From positions 1 through 64,000 of the forward strand of contig JAKCPI010016277.1 of the NCBI GenBank assembly GCA_023213315.1: a stretch of DNA of 64,000 nucleotides, in the 5' to 3' direction. The stretch is from Euborellia annulipes. Taxonomy: Eukaryota > Arthropoda > Insecta > Dermaptera > Anisolabididae. Positions 55,601 through 64,000 of this stretch are shown here, piece after piece. The position numbers and the translations under genes are program-made. The stretch's first letter is position 1, and the number at the start of each line of letters is the position of its first letter. Under the pieces are notes generated by a model. The model was not told the origin of the DNA. It searched no databases and saw only the letters and a program-made list of their open reading frames with translations.

Positions 55601-56101
55601 TGTTTTTTCACTTTTAATAACATTTCTAATAAAATCTAAAGGACAAGATGGCAAAAATTTTAAAGCTTTTTCAAAATCATATTTCTCTTCAAGAAAAATA
55701 TAAAAATTTTTTGATAATTCCTCATCTTTTATTAATAAAGCAAGATTATGTAAAATTTTAAGTCTAGTTGAATAAGAGATAAATGGGAAGATATTTTGAT
55801 CAAGATATTCCGGTGAGAGGATTTGTGGATTTTTTTCAAAAAGCCAAGTGCATTTCAAAGCTTTCAAAATCATCCGTTTATTTTGTGATTTTAGAATTTC
55901 TATCAATTCTTCATGTAATTGGAAGCGATCAATTAAAAAGAATTTTATATAATCGTGGAGATTGTTGCCTGGTTGGAGTTGAGGCCAAATTCTTTTGACG
56001 TCTTCTTCTGTTTTTATCAAATCTACAATTTGACGATTGAGTTTCTCGTATTGGCTGCTCATCTGACGATTCTCCTTTAAAATCTCCTCGAACGGTTCCA
56101 T
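52634..56101 (-). CDS. Large helical protein of unknown function, single coding exon
   Basis: 1155 residues if started at the ATG at 56101 (MEPFEEILKEN). I prefer this start because a splice-acceptor-like TTTCCAG ends one base before it, so the 22 hydrophobic residues upstream are intron translation. The protein is rich in Leu, Ile, Lys, Glu and Asn, with repeated short amphipathic helices, for example LSPEYLDQNIFPFISYSTRL and LHNLALLIKDEELSKNF. This suggests an alpha-solenoid (HEAT/ARM-like) scaffold. I see no catalytic motif, signal peptide or membrane span. I have a loose memory of uncharacterised arthropod proteins of this type but cannot name a family. An AATAAA lies about 65 bases after the stop (minus strand). 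The frame is fully intact in transposon-rich surroundings, so it is probably functional. Confidence 0.85.
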   Translation of the reverse strand: MEPFEEILKENRQMSSQYEKLNRQIVDLIKTEEDVKRIWPQLQPGNNLHDYIKFFLIDRFQLHEELIEILKSQNKRMILKALKCTWLFEKNPQILSPEYLDQNIFPFISYSTRLKILHNLALLIKDEELSKNFYIFLEEKYDFEKALKFLPSCPLDFIRNVIKSEKTIPSKVLLKIAKKDYETALLYFTIKKREYWIRGEYYTPVIAYIASKDLKLLIETHLKYTKMLPRFTLNVTQTNFLFRNHFDLIIENMSKIVDDLLNISILGNLLNKEKLTRVIIALCPEKYSDFNFYHYNNYIRLMEQFPESEKFNLILFILKEKYNIGLKEIQNQIDNFLLDKMPVEERLKWIDILMNDESRVEKTPLLKYYPTNVSIPKLKELLNETPDYRERINLITNLVQTCFINNDYEELTRIIAFIEERYRNDNAQVRITFLQELSNNDPVTKLNETQWEIVLKFIKIYNIKEEFKYNSTCQQLLLDYIEYKHKNKQPIEELFLYLLKYMTHSNYCDSYWNIHFSDPDLKFKCIEMMFKMLPELVNLESPYWNENDYNVYRLIVFVNKHNNNKANKKFPLENTWLFKKYLEFLNKDVSYSLINELQHFDLDAKTKEELFEKLLIKDLTPRLLYYFLKNNPQKLITNLNEIFNNLLFKTNLSKYLRFFRSICALGFLDLANILINKCVDFISSPTVIDEDKKAKALLMICLLAPQDRVRAIIQPYLPVDSILTTEENPETYHLKKTCAQTLYKVQPSFELPFLVKFLEKDYLNLSLGSLYSICVNSPLTQSKPFLQENLSNRVSLRKHMMRLVLLVDTKLESIKMLNHLIQTEKNSSLRGIIFEMVFRIFCNEPFQVNYKMLVDILKQINSNDTENIKIFLKIHHIPESYLNDYCSNVWRILKLDQYNPVEMEKIESLKMNFFRVIRPIRRFIHLNSDFVHSIINEVFLIEDYENCDYFSDYLILGMQFILLSKDKSLVFDYVDKIFYYMKNLILEENRENTKYIGKRKLFYIYIQRLLKKTFKSIEYKREYNKDVFEVMNKHLIDEMFFEERLYFELMEIYSKDYDIFQFGKRCVPLIERSVGDGAEQPNLELILFPALQSFISQLNDGYPQVTFCLGLLDTDAHVANQILAANILPKYINKEEKIIQRLYKYYKSFEKRKES

Positions 56102-56905
56102 TCTGGAAATATATATATATATATATATATAATAAAAGGAAATAAAACTAATTAAAACAAACAACATTTACATTATTTTTGTTCTAAATATTTATATAAC
56201 TTTCTTTTCTTTTTAATTAAAAAAGAGATAAGGAATATTTCTGATTTTATATTATGACACTTGCACTTATAACAAAATCAAACTGAACTTGCTCGATAGA
56301 TCATCTGAAAAAGAATTCCAAGATATATTATAAATAATAAATTATATATTATAATATTTGAATGTTACTTACTATTTTGATAGGGTTGATTATTTTTCTT
56401 GTCATTTGAAAGGAAAAATTAAAATGGGAATTTTTTGACACCCATTTGAATAAATGCCATCTCTTGGTTTCGTTTCGGCTGATTGCTTTTTCATTCTATT
56501 GCGCAATATTAAATTAATTTAATGATATTAGAAACTATAAAAAAAATGAGAATGTGTTTATTAAAAAATATCTTTATATAAAAAGGAAAAAAATTAATTT
56601 TATTATCTAAAAGAAAAAAGGCAATTGTTTTGACAGGTGCATTAATGGCGGTAAATTGAAAAAGCTTTATTTTCAATTGTTGAAACAATTAAATGATTTT
56701 TTTGTTGATTGCATTACTTTTTCTTATCAACAGATAGAGAAATTTTCCATTTTTATTCTCAAGAGAGAGATAATTGATGAATTGATACTTATTATTTTCA
56801 AGTCTACGAGGATATGAACACGCAAACATTATTTATTTATTATTGATAATCATCTCAATGAGAATATTTAAAATAAACATCCAAAGACGTGCCAAGTTTA
56901 AGTTA
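56102..56905. promoter_or_regulatory. Upstream region of the helical protein gene
   Basis: A (TA)n tract and acceptor TTTCCAG precede the ATG. Further up on the minus strand a possible 5' UTR exon lies between an acceptor-like TTTTTCAG near 56305 and a donor-like GTAAGT near 56375 of the preceding exon. These are weak suggestions only. Confidence 0.3.
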
Positions 56906-58187
56906 AATTAATCAATAATTTCGTAGCCTTGAAAAAAATTTATATTTTTAAGTAGTTTGGGAGGGGGGGGGGGGTTCATAGATAGAAAGATGCGATTTTT
57001 TCCTTTCCCTGCATAATTCACTTTGGGAATTAAATATAAATTTGTTTGATGCTTTTGACAAATGGAAATAAATAAGGGAGTCAAAATAGAACTGCATTTG
57101 ACAAGCCTAGTACACCTAGCAACAAAGTCGCGCGTCCCCACCTCGAGATCCATTTGCAGCACAGAAATATTTAAAATATTTTATTTTTGATCTAAATTTT
57201 ATTTTTAAATATAATATTTTAATATGAAATCGAGACTTTTCAATTAGTCATTTGACCCTTAAATAAAAAATAATTTATTTATCAACTTTAATTTCACCAA
57301 AGTAATAATATACCCCTTTATGGCCTCCGGCTAGAGGGAGAAATAATGCCCCGAGGCCAAAAAATAAGTTTCAAATAATAAGAAATAAGTGCGGCGTGTC
57401 TCGCGACACGTCAACGCCAATCATGTTGCGTGACTTTTGTCTCTTGTATCCCATTTCGAAATGGGAGACAAAAATGTTACGCGACTTCCCGAGACTTATC
57501 GCGAGGAAAAAATCGTTAGGTGTGAAACGCTAGGGCTTACTTAATAATTACAACAATGCAGAGGTATCTAATCCCCCGTGACCTATTTATAGATGTGTTA
57601 AATTTATCACCTATTTTATTTAAAATCAAGAATTTCGTAAATTTGGAATATTCTGAGGTGGGTTTAAAAAATAAAATATTCCAAATGAATCTCGCCTTTT
57701 CCTTGTTTCCAACAAAATTGTTTATTTGTTTGTTTAAAAGTAGATATGAGATGGATGTCACATAGTGAAAAGGAAGCGAGCGATGATTGCATCTACTTGA
57801 GAAATATTGCAAACAAAAATGACCGAGCCACGTCAGTCAGTGATCAAGGTCAGTGTCCGTTGATCATCACATGCGAGAGACATCATGATAAGAATCATTT
57901 GCAAATCATCGTGTCATGATCATGTTCACATATTCGTCTGCCATTTCATTTTCATTATCAGAGAAATTACGCCCACCCCAGATACTGATATTAAAGGGTT
58001 TGGCATTCATTTATCTAATAAATTTACAAGAAATAAAATATATATACAGAGCAGCAAATTTAATAAAGCTAATATTCAACATTACACCTACATTTTGTTA
58101 TCGTCTCAGGCAACAGCAACCTTCTTGCAATATTTCGATATATATATATCTAACATTTTGACTGGATAGTTTTTCTATTTTTTAGTG
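56906..58187. other. Unassigned interval with a CpG-rich inverted repeat
   Basis: 57395-57500 holds gtgtctcgcgacac and a longer inverted repeat, GTTGCGTGACTTTTGTCTC with GAGACAAAAATGTTACGCGAC, centred on CCCATTTCGAAATGGG. It looks like a MITE. Other short frames are not convincing. Confidence 0.4.
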
Positions 58188-58195
58188 GAACATTC

Positions 58196-58376
58196 CAGGG
58201 CCGGATCTAGGGGGGACAGTGGGTGCGTGGCCCGGGCGGCAGATATTAGGGGGCGGCAATTAAAGAAAGATTTACTAAAAAAAGGTAAAATTATATAAAT
58301 TTTGTATAGAAAATTTTAAGGAGAGGGCGGCAAATTAAATTTTGCCCTCCCTAAAAATCTCCTAGTTCCGGCCCTG
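58196..58376. mobile_element. hAT-like MITE (181 bp)
   Basis: Ends CAGGGCCGGATCTAG and CTAGTTCCGGCCCTG with a perfect 8-bp duplication GAACATTC (58188-58195 and 58377-58384). The interior matches 30048-30141. Confidence 0.88.
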
Positions 58377-58384
58377 GAACATTC

Positions 58385-59100
58385 GCATTTTGCATTATTA
58401 ATTAAGATCGGACCTCTGTTCAGAGCCGATCGACTCTCTTACTTGACCCCTTATCATGTTACCTAATTCGATTGTAATAAATCTTGAAAATTCAGGCATC
58501 TCTATTAATTTAATCCCCCATCTGAGTTTTCTTGTGTGGCGTTAAGCCTTCACTTCCTGAACTCCTTTTTTTTTTTAATTTCCTCTCGAAGTCATTTCTG
58601 ACTCTTTCCTTCTTTGTACTCTTTAGAAGATCCTCTTGGAATTTGTTTTAATTATTTAAACAGCAGTAGCGTATCTAGGTGGAGGAGAAGGGGGGTGCTC
58701 GCCCCGGGCCTTTGGCGCCCCTCGATACCGACATAGGCGCCATAGGACGGTGATTTTATCATTCTTTCCATAGGGCTTAATATTGAATTATTCGATGGCT
58801 TCCGGCAAGCGCTCAACGGTCATGTTTTACGGGGGCCGCCCATCCCGATTTCCAGCATCGCTTGGCGTTGCTTAAGAACATTTATTTTTGGAGCTGGTGT
58901 TCATCTTTCTTGCCAGGTCTGACGTTAATAACTCATAAAGTTAAGAGAGAAAATAATTATCTTGTAATCTTTAGAAAATCCTCTTTGAAGATATAAAACT
59001 TAATTTAGAAATTTCAACGAGAAACAGAGAGGAGCAGACGGACACTCCCCAATTAAATCTCTTAATACTAATTAATCTGTTGGTCTAAATTCATTTAAAG
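58385..59100. other. Unassigned interval with a MITE-end fragment
   Basis: CAGTAGCGTATCTAGG at about 58663 followed by G-tracts resembles a hAT-type MITE end without its partner. The rest shows nothing. Confidence 0.4.
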
Positions 59101-59102
59101 TA

Positions 59103-59315
59103 CAGTGAGGGTCAATATTAAGTCCCACCAATGCGTTTTCTACTTGTGATTATTTCATTGTTTTTAAAAAAAATATTATGATATTTTTTAATGGAAACTT
59201 TCATGGTTCAAACCTAGAAAATTTCCAAAAATAGATTTTCATTTTCTTTTATAAAAACAATGAAATAATCACGAGTAGAACACGCATGGGTGGGACTTAA
59301 TATTGTCCCTCACTG
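59103..59315. mobile_element. Family E MITE, intact copy (213 bp)
   Basis: TIRs CAGTGAGGGTCAATATTAAG and CTTAATATTGTCCCTCACTG with TA on both flanks (59101-59102 and 59316-59317), as for Tc1/mariner targets. Related pieces: 46293-49513, 63868 to the window end and a fragment at 40014. Confidence 0.85.
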
Positions 59316-60004
59316 TACCTTTCAGAAATTCTAGTTCTAATATTTTCAAGATATTGTATTCATAAAGAATGTATTTGCCATTAAAGATCAGCCAGCTAGT
59401 AATAAATCTCTGTCTAATTTTCCTGTCAATGACGTCGAGAATGCAAAGCCCTGAAGGCAGCTAATCTTTGATTGAAATATATAACAATAATAACAATATT
59501 TTAATTTCTTAAAGTTGAAATGAAGTTTCTAATCTGATTTAGACAGTCTTGTTCTTTCTATTTATAGAAATTCCAAGCAAGAGGTTCCTTTAAGGTGGCT
59601 TCATTTTAAAAATTGCGTCATTGCGTGCTTATTGTTTATCATTAGTTGGAAAAAAAAAACATTTGGAAAATTTTTAATATCTAGGCCTAGATTCAAATTA
59701 ATATAGAATTTTAGTTCGATTATGAAACTTGGAATACTAGAGATAAAGAATAAATTTATCGATATTCAATATTTGCAGTGTGTCTTTGGGTAATTATTTA
59801 TTCCCATGTACCCCAAGCAAGTCGCAATATCTCCTCACACATTAGTTTTAATGGCCAGTGGCCCCAAAAAAGATGGATCTCACAATTGTCATCTTTCTGA
59901 GCATTAACTTCTCATAAAATGAGATGATGTTGCTACATTATTATTATAGGCTTTGTTGATAACTCGCTCAATTTGAACAGCAAAGCATAATTTATACTTT
60001 AATG

Positions 60005-60110
60005 TTTAAAGAAAAGATGCCGACGTTTCGGTCTTGACCAAGATCGAAACGTCAGCATAGAAGGCCTAATAAACGAAATAATTTTAGCTGCTCTTCTTTT
60101 CTTTACGCAT
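60005..60110. repeat. Degenerate hammerhead hairpin and tail
   Basis: GACGTTTCG and CGAAACGTC form an inverted repeat around a 14-base centre (60014-60046), with the tail box agctgct at 60095. The CTGANGA core is gone. Confidence 0.45.
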
Positions 60111-60151
60111 TAACGATTATCCAGCTATAAAAACCACATATTATATGGGCC

Positions 60152-60402
60152 CTTTTATGGAATGGTGTGTCAAAGACCAAACATCGAGTTTTGAGAAAAT
60201 CAACATTAAAGTTTTTTGTTTACATTGGATTATTTATAATTTTTCTTGTCAATTGTGCAAGTAACATTAAATATAATTTTTTTTAGGACATATTTCATAA
60301 AAAATACTTTTAATTAAAGCATTTGAAACAATATTCCGTGCTTAACTCAATTTTGAATTTTTTGGTCTTTGACACACCATTGAATAACAGGGTCCATATA
60401 TA
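60152..60402. mobile_element. Family D MITE, second copy (inverted)
   Basis: tatatgggcccttttatgga at the left and aataacagggtccatatata at the right, with tgtgtcaaagacc mirrored inside. Same interior as 52190-52437. Confidence 0.7.
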
Positions 60403-60502
60403 ATTTATACTCTCAAATTCTCGAATCAAAGAATAAAGATTCAATAATGATACATTAATAAGAGGGTAAAAAAAATGAGAAATGCAGCCAATTATTTGGT
60501 CA

Positions 60503-60560
60503 ATTCACACAGCTGACGTTTCGGTTCCGTGTTTGAACCATCTTCAGAGCTGGCGAAAAG
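60503..60560 (-). ncRNA. Hammerhead ribozyme-like motif H7
   Basis: Minus strand: CAGCT, core CTGAAGA (60547-60541), T, stem II GGTTC/GAACC with loop aaacacg, GAAAC, GTC (60517-60515), AGCTG. Stem I continues TTCGC/GTGAA after one bulged base. Best-formed copy together with H8. Confidence 0.8.
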
Positions 60561-60741
60561 TCATTATGAAAATGTCATAGTGGATTTTATACATTGTTGA
60601 AAAATTCTTATATAATAAAATATATACACAGTGTGAGTTGAGATCATTTTATGTACCTGGTCGTCTCACACTGTGTATATATTTATTATATAAGAATTTT
60701 TCAACAATGTATAAAATCCACTATGACACTTTCATAATGAC

Positions 60742-60798
60742 TTTTCGCCAGCTCTGAAGATGGTTCAAACACGGAACCGAAACGTCAGCTGTGTGAAT
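60742..60798 (+). ncRNA. Hammerhead ribozyme-like motif H8
   Basis: Core 60754-60760, stem II GGTTC/GAACC, GAAACGTC 60779-60786, stem I CAGCT/AGCTG plus TTCGC/GTGAA. Mirror of H7. Confidence 0.8.
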
Positions 60799-61325
60799 TG
60801 ACCAAATAATTGGAAACTGCATTTCTCATTTTTACCCTCTTATTAATATAACATCTCAGCTATAAATTGTTTATGCAATAATGACAGTTGAGTAGATTTT
60901 CCTGTAAAATGGAATGGAATCAAATTTTTTTGACAATGAAAACCTGTCGAAACGTCATCGATAAAATTGCAAATAAAATAAAAATAATTTACTTGGGGGG
61001 AGATGAGGTTAAAATATTTTTTATTTATCAGCATGGGAATAATTTTTTATTAAGAAGAGGGAAAAAAGATTTGTTAGGAGAAGGAAAAAAAAAGTTGTAG
61101 TAATCATTCTAAAAATTAAATCATTGCATTTATTTATTAAATTCTTTCTTTTTTTTCTTTGTTTTCCACACAAAAAAACAACAACAAGAGCTCTCTGTAC
61201 AAATATACAAAATATTAAAGAGCAATCATTCTAATATTTAATAGGATTTTAATATAGAAAATTCACTAAAAATTGACAATCTTTTTTGATTTTTTTTTTG
61301 TTGGTTTTTTTTAATGATAAGAAAT

Positions 61326-61469
61326 TTATAATAAATTTTTATCGAAAAGGAATTCTCCAATCTCTCCATGACTTGCGATCATTTTCTTGAGTGTGGAGAG
61401 TTTGCCAGCCAGGTCTCGTTGGCCTCGATATTGTTCCTCGAGGAACTCGCCGGTCAGATAGTCAACCAG
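61326..61469 (-). CDS. Ferritin heavy chain, last exon
   Basis: The minus strand after the acceptor TTTCTAG reads LVDYLTGEFLEEQYRGQRDL and ends GEFLFDKNLL, stop. This is the C-terminal helix region of the iron-storage protein ferritin. The form with EEQYRGQRDLAGK is that of the secreted, signal-peptide-bearing insect heavy chain. 48 codons including the stop. Upstream exons must lie beyond the window or in a long intron: I searched 61470-64000 on the minus strand and recognised none. A polyadenylation-like AATAAA is near 61133. Confidence 0.88.
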   Translation of the reverse strand: MVDYLTGEFLEEQYRGQRDLAGKLSTLKKMIASHGEIGEFLFDKNLL

Positions 61470-61930
61470 CTAGAAATTAACATGCAACAAATTAATAAAA
61501 AGAAAAATACAATATTTTGCCTTTATATTCATTTTCGGCAATTCAGGGTCTTTTTTTTCTAATACCATTGGCTTTTTAAATATAAATATTTTCCGTTTAT
61601 TTCTCTCAGATCAGTGGAATCCCCTCGAAAAGAATTTTCTGGCTACATCCCCGCTGAAAAGCTACACATATATCTGATTCTCCAAATTGTATTTGCTGAC
61701 GATCTCTGGTGAATGAGAAACACATTTTGTCCGAAAGCCACTCTAACGATAAAACTATGATGATGATCATTTAATGATTGTTTGCTACGCTAGGTGAAAA
61801 AAAATCTTTATAAAAACCAAGCAATCTTTATTCTTAATTTTTAGTGTTTTTTTTTTTTGGGAAATTTTCCAGGGGTGGTTTGAGGCTACTGTTATTTCAG
61901 ATTTGGCTCCCCCCTCTTAAAGGCTCTCAA
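61470..61930. other. Ferritin intron sequence, no feature seen
   Basis: A/T-rich, with a T-tract at 61845; no exon or repeat end recognised. Confidence 0.4.
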
Positions 61931-61934
61931 AAAA

Positions 61935-62112
61935 TTACCGATAATGATATACAGTATGAATTTTTGTTGATTTCACAGGACGATTTAACGAGAGAAATAA
62001 AAGAGCACAAATTTCTGAGCGTTAGCCCGGGCGAAATATTTGCAAATGTGTAAGGCGATTCCTGAGAAATTTGTGCTGTTTTATTTCTCCCGTTAAATTA
62101 CCGATAATCCAG
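61935..62112. mobile_element. Small inverted-repeat element
   Basis: aattaccgataat...gatttaacgagagaaataaa then gcacaaatttctgag are mirrored by ctgagaaatttgtgct, ttttatttctcccgttaaat and taccgataat. No coding sequence. Confidence 0.6.
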
Positions 62113-63050
62113 AATTTTCTCAATGGAAAGTTAGTTCTATTTTAACCAGGTAGAGAGCTTTGTTTGAAAAGATCAAAAGACTCTAAATAAGCCAGTTGGA
62201 AGGAAAATTTGCGAGTTTGTGATTTGATTGGCCCCCATGGGGGGGGGGGGGGTCAGTCGCGAAGGCGAGATCTGGTTCATGTCCAGGGGGCACGAATACC
62301 CAAACAAAACGCAAACTCATTTAGCTAATTTTCCATATCCTAAACAATTTATTGAGGCGAGCGAAGCACCTCTGGCAAGTGCGAAGCCAGCCAAAAGCGG
62401 GCGGCATGGATAGTCCATATACAGTAAATGAATAATAAATTTTCCGGCGAAGCGAATATTTATTCTGAACGATAGAATAAAGTAACCTATTAAAATTTGA
62501 ACTTTGGACATTTCCCAGATGATTCATTTATTTGCTATCTCTCTCGTGATTATTAAAACGAATTGAATTTTGTGATAGCTAGCCAGCTAGCTAGGCTTTA
62601 TTTTTCCTCATTACTAATATTAAACTTGATAACAAAATGGATATTTCTTTTATATTTAGATAGGGAAATGTTTTATTTTATTTTTTAGGGATTATTTATT
62701 TCGATTTGGCAAATGAGTCCTTGACTCCTAGCACAAGAGGCGATATTCCTACCTCGATTTATTTTATGGGTATAAAAATTGCACATTAATTAACAACCCC
62801 TCGATAAACAAATTAAATTTTTTCTATTTTCAAACTCCTTGATCTTTGAGCTCGGCTCTATTTATTATTTACTTGTTAATTTTTATGTTTATATATATAT
62901 ATACATATATAAGCATATATGCTTTTTGTATTTGCAAAAATTGAAAGTTCTACCTATTTTTTTTATTTAAGAATTTAATTATGAAGAAATCGTAAATTTT
63001 CTGTCTATCCTTTCTAAATTCAGCTCTCCCCTGCCACTTTTATCTGTTCC
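62113..63050. other. Intronic sequence with a Helitron-end-like piece
   Basis: 62345-62412 (gcgagcgaagcacctctggc to gcgggcggcatggatag) resembles a Helitron 3' end with a hairpin and a terminal TAG, followed by T. The rest is A/T-rich with a (TA)n tract at 62893. Confidence 0.4.
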
Positions 63051-63052
63051 TG

Positions 63053-63867
63053 TGAGCGCCACAATTAAGTCCCCATCTGATAGCTAGAGCCTTAAGCATA
63101 TGGTGTAGTATGACCGAAAAGGTAAAACGTAAAATCTAGTACCGATGATTTTATTTTACCTTTTCAAATTTAAAATTATTTCAAAGGGGCTACGGGAGCG
63201 AAGTAGTTACTCATGTTTTTCCCGTTAAGATGGCGTAGTGTGTCATTAAAAGTATGCCCAAATATCAAGTAATTCAAAAATTTGCCAAAAGATGTCAAAA
63301 TGGTAGCTAATAATATTTAATGCATTTGGTTGATTTTCATTAATCTTTTAACAATAAATACTTTATAAATGTTATTATATATTATGTATCGTTTATAAAA
63401 GCATATAAATATATAAATATAGGCCAGATATAGGCTATTAGAGGATCGACTGTTAGACTAGCCTGCCATCTATTGCAAGAATGCTGAACTAATTTCACAG
63501 TTGGTTTTTAAATAAATCATCTAAGTTTATTTTAAAAATTTCTTAATTCATATGTGATTAAAAATAACAATAAATTCATTTTTCATTAAAAAAAAAAAAT
63601 TAAAGATTATTGGGACAGATTGTTTTTTTGTATTTGCTTGATAACTAAAAAATTAATTACGATAATTTTTTAATAAGTCATTACAAAAATTATAGCTCGA
63701 TGTCCCAATAATATCTTATGAATTTAATTCATTTAAAAAAAAACCGCAATTGAAAAATTCCTTATAATAGTCTAGTTTAGACGTCGCTCTTGAACCCCCA
63801 TAAACCATGTACTATACCATATTCTTAAGGCTCTAGCTAACAGGTGGGTACTTAATTGTGGCGTTCA
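63053..63867. mobile_element. TIR element (about 0.8 kb)
   Basis: gcgccacaattaagtcccca with tagctagagccttaag at the left; cttaaggctctagctaac and gtacttaattgtggcg at the right. The interior, with ttgggacagattg / tgtcccaataat, is also partly inverted. No frame. Confidence 0.65.
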
Positions 63868-64000
63868 CTGTGGACAATATTGAGTTCCACCCATGCATTT
63901 TTTACTTGTGATTATTTCATTGTTTTTATAAAAAATGAAAATCTTTATTGGAAAGGTAGTAAAAGTATGAACCATGAAAGTTTCCATTAAAAAATATATA
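63868..64000. repeat. Family E copy cut by the window edge
   Basis: cactgtggacaatattgagt then ccacccatgcattttttact follows family E order with several changes; the right end is outside the window. Confidence 0.6.

Larger units (their letters stand above)
60463..60849. mobile_element. Palindromic element with two intact head-to-head hammerheads (387 bp)
   Basis: ATTAATAAGAGGGT begins the left arm; ACCCTCTTATTAAT ends the right arm. Arms of about 170 bases are nearly perfect inverse copies and each holds a complete ribozyme motif (H7 minus, H8 plus). The centre has gtgtgagttgagatcat and a (TA)-rich piece. Confidence 0.85.

Noticed and set aside
56101..56167. N-terminal hydrophobic extension of the 1177-residue frame as a signal peptide
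   Set aside because: It is translated from a (TA)n and T-rich tract ending in a splice-acceptor-like TTTCCAG immediately before the better ATG.
60940..60975. Another CGAAACGTC string (60953)
   Set aside because: No CTGANGA core upstream and no stem II, so it is not counted as a hammerhead.
62228..62413. Plus-strand frame starting in a G tract
   Set aside because: Overlaps a Helitron-end-like repeat and low-complexity sequence; no recognisable protein.

Overview
This is eukaryotic, intron-bearing, AT-rich DNA dominated by transposable elements. It is most likely from an arthropod and probably an insect, because the one ferritin exon (61326-61469) matches the C-terminus of the secreted insect ferritin heavy chain. 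There is no bacterial operon structure. Most long open frames are transposon remains or shadows.

Host genes. (1) NELF-C/D (TH1), a negative elongation factor subunit of RNA polymerase II, runs on the minus strand from 41848 to 33913. I could trace it through 11 exons (579 codons including the stop) with consistent splice phases. (2) A tRNA-Trp (CCA) lies on the minus strand at 43753-43824. (3) A carbonic-anhydrase-related protein runs on the plus strand (about 44512-50177, at least six exons). It has lost all three zinc-binding histidines and has one GC-AG intron. (4) A 1155-residue intronless-coding helical protein of unknown function lies on the minus strand (56101-52634). (5) The last exon of a ferritin heavy chain lies on the minus strand near the right edge.

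Transposon layout. 1-5600: a Penelope-like GIY-YIG remnant with hammerhead-like motifs, then a 5'-truncated Ty3/gypsy element with its 3' LTR. 5900-7200: a hairpin-ended repeat called family A here. 8260-15600: nested DNA elements (hAT-like, PIF-like, pogo-like and a repeat with an 11-unit 99-bp satellite, family B). 15600-20200: decayed hAT transposase copies and LINE reverse transcriptase. 20489-22542: a second, inverted family B copy. 23151-28716: an almost complete copia element with near-identical LTRs, a 5-bp target duplication and a family A insertion. 28900-33800: LINE fragments, a tRNA-derived SINE and MITEs. The introns of NELF-C/D and of the carbonic-anhydrase-like gene hold many more, including a four-level nest at 45988-49704.

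The most interesting signal is a dispersed set of about nine motifs with the conserved core and helices of type I hammerhead ribozymes (CTGANGA, stem II, GAAAC, GTC). Several sit head-to-head inside short palindromic elements. Penelope-like retroelements are known to carry hammerheads, so this looks like a Penelope-related family with non-autonomous palindromic derivatives. A second candidate novelty is family A, a hairpin-ended element without terminal inverted repeats that inserts in oligo(A/T) and has moved recently.
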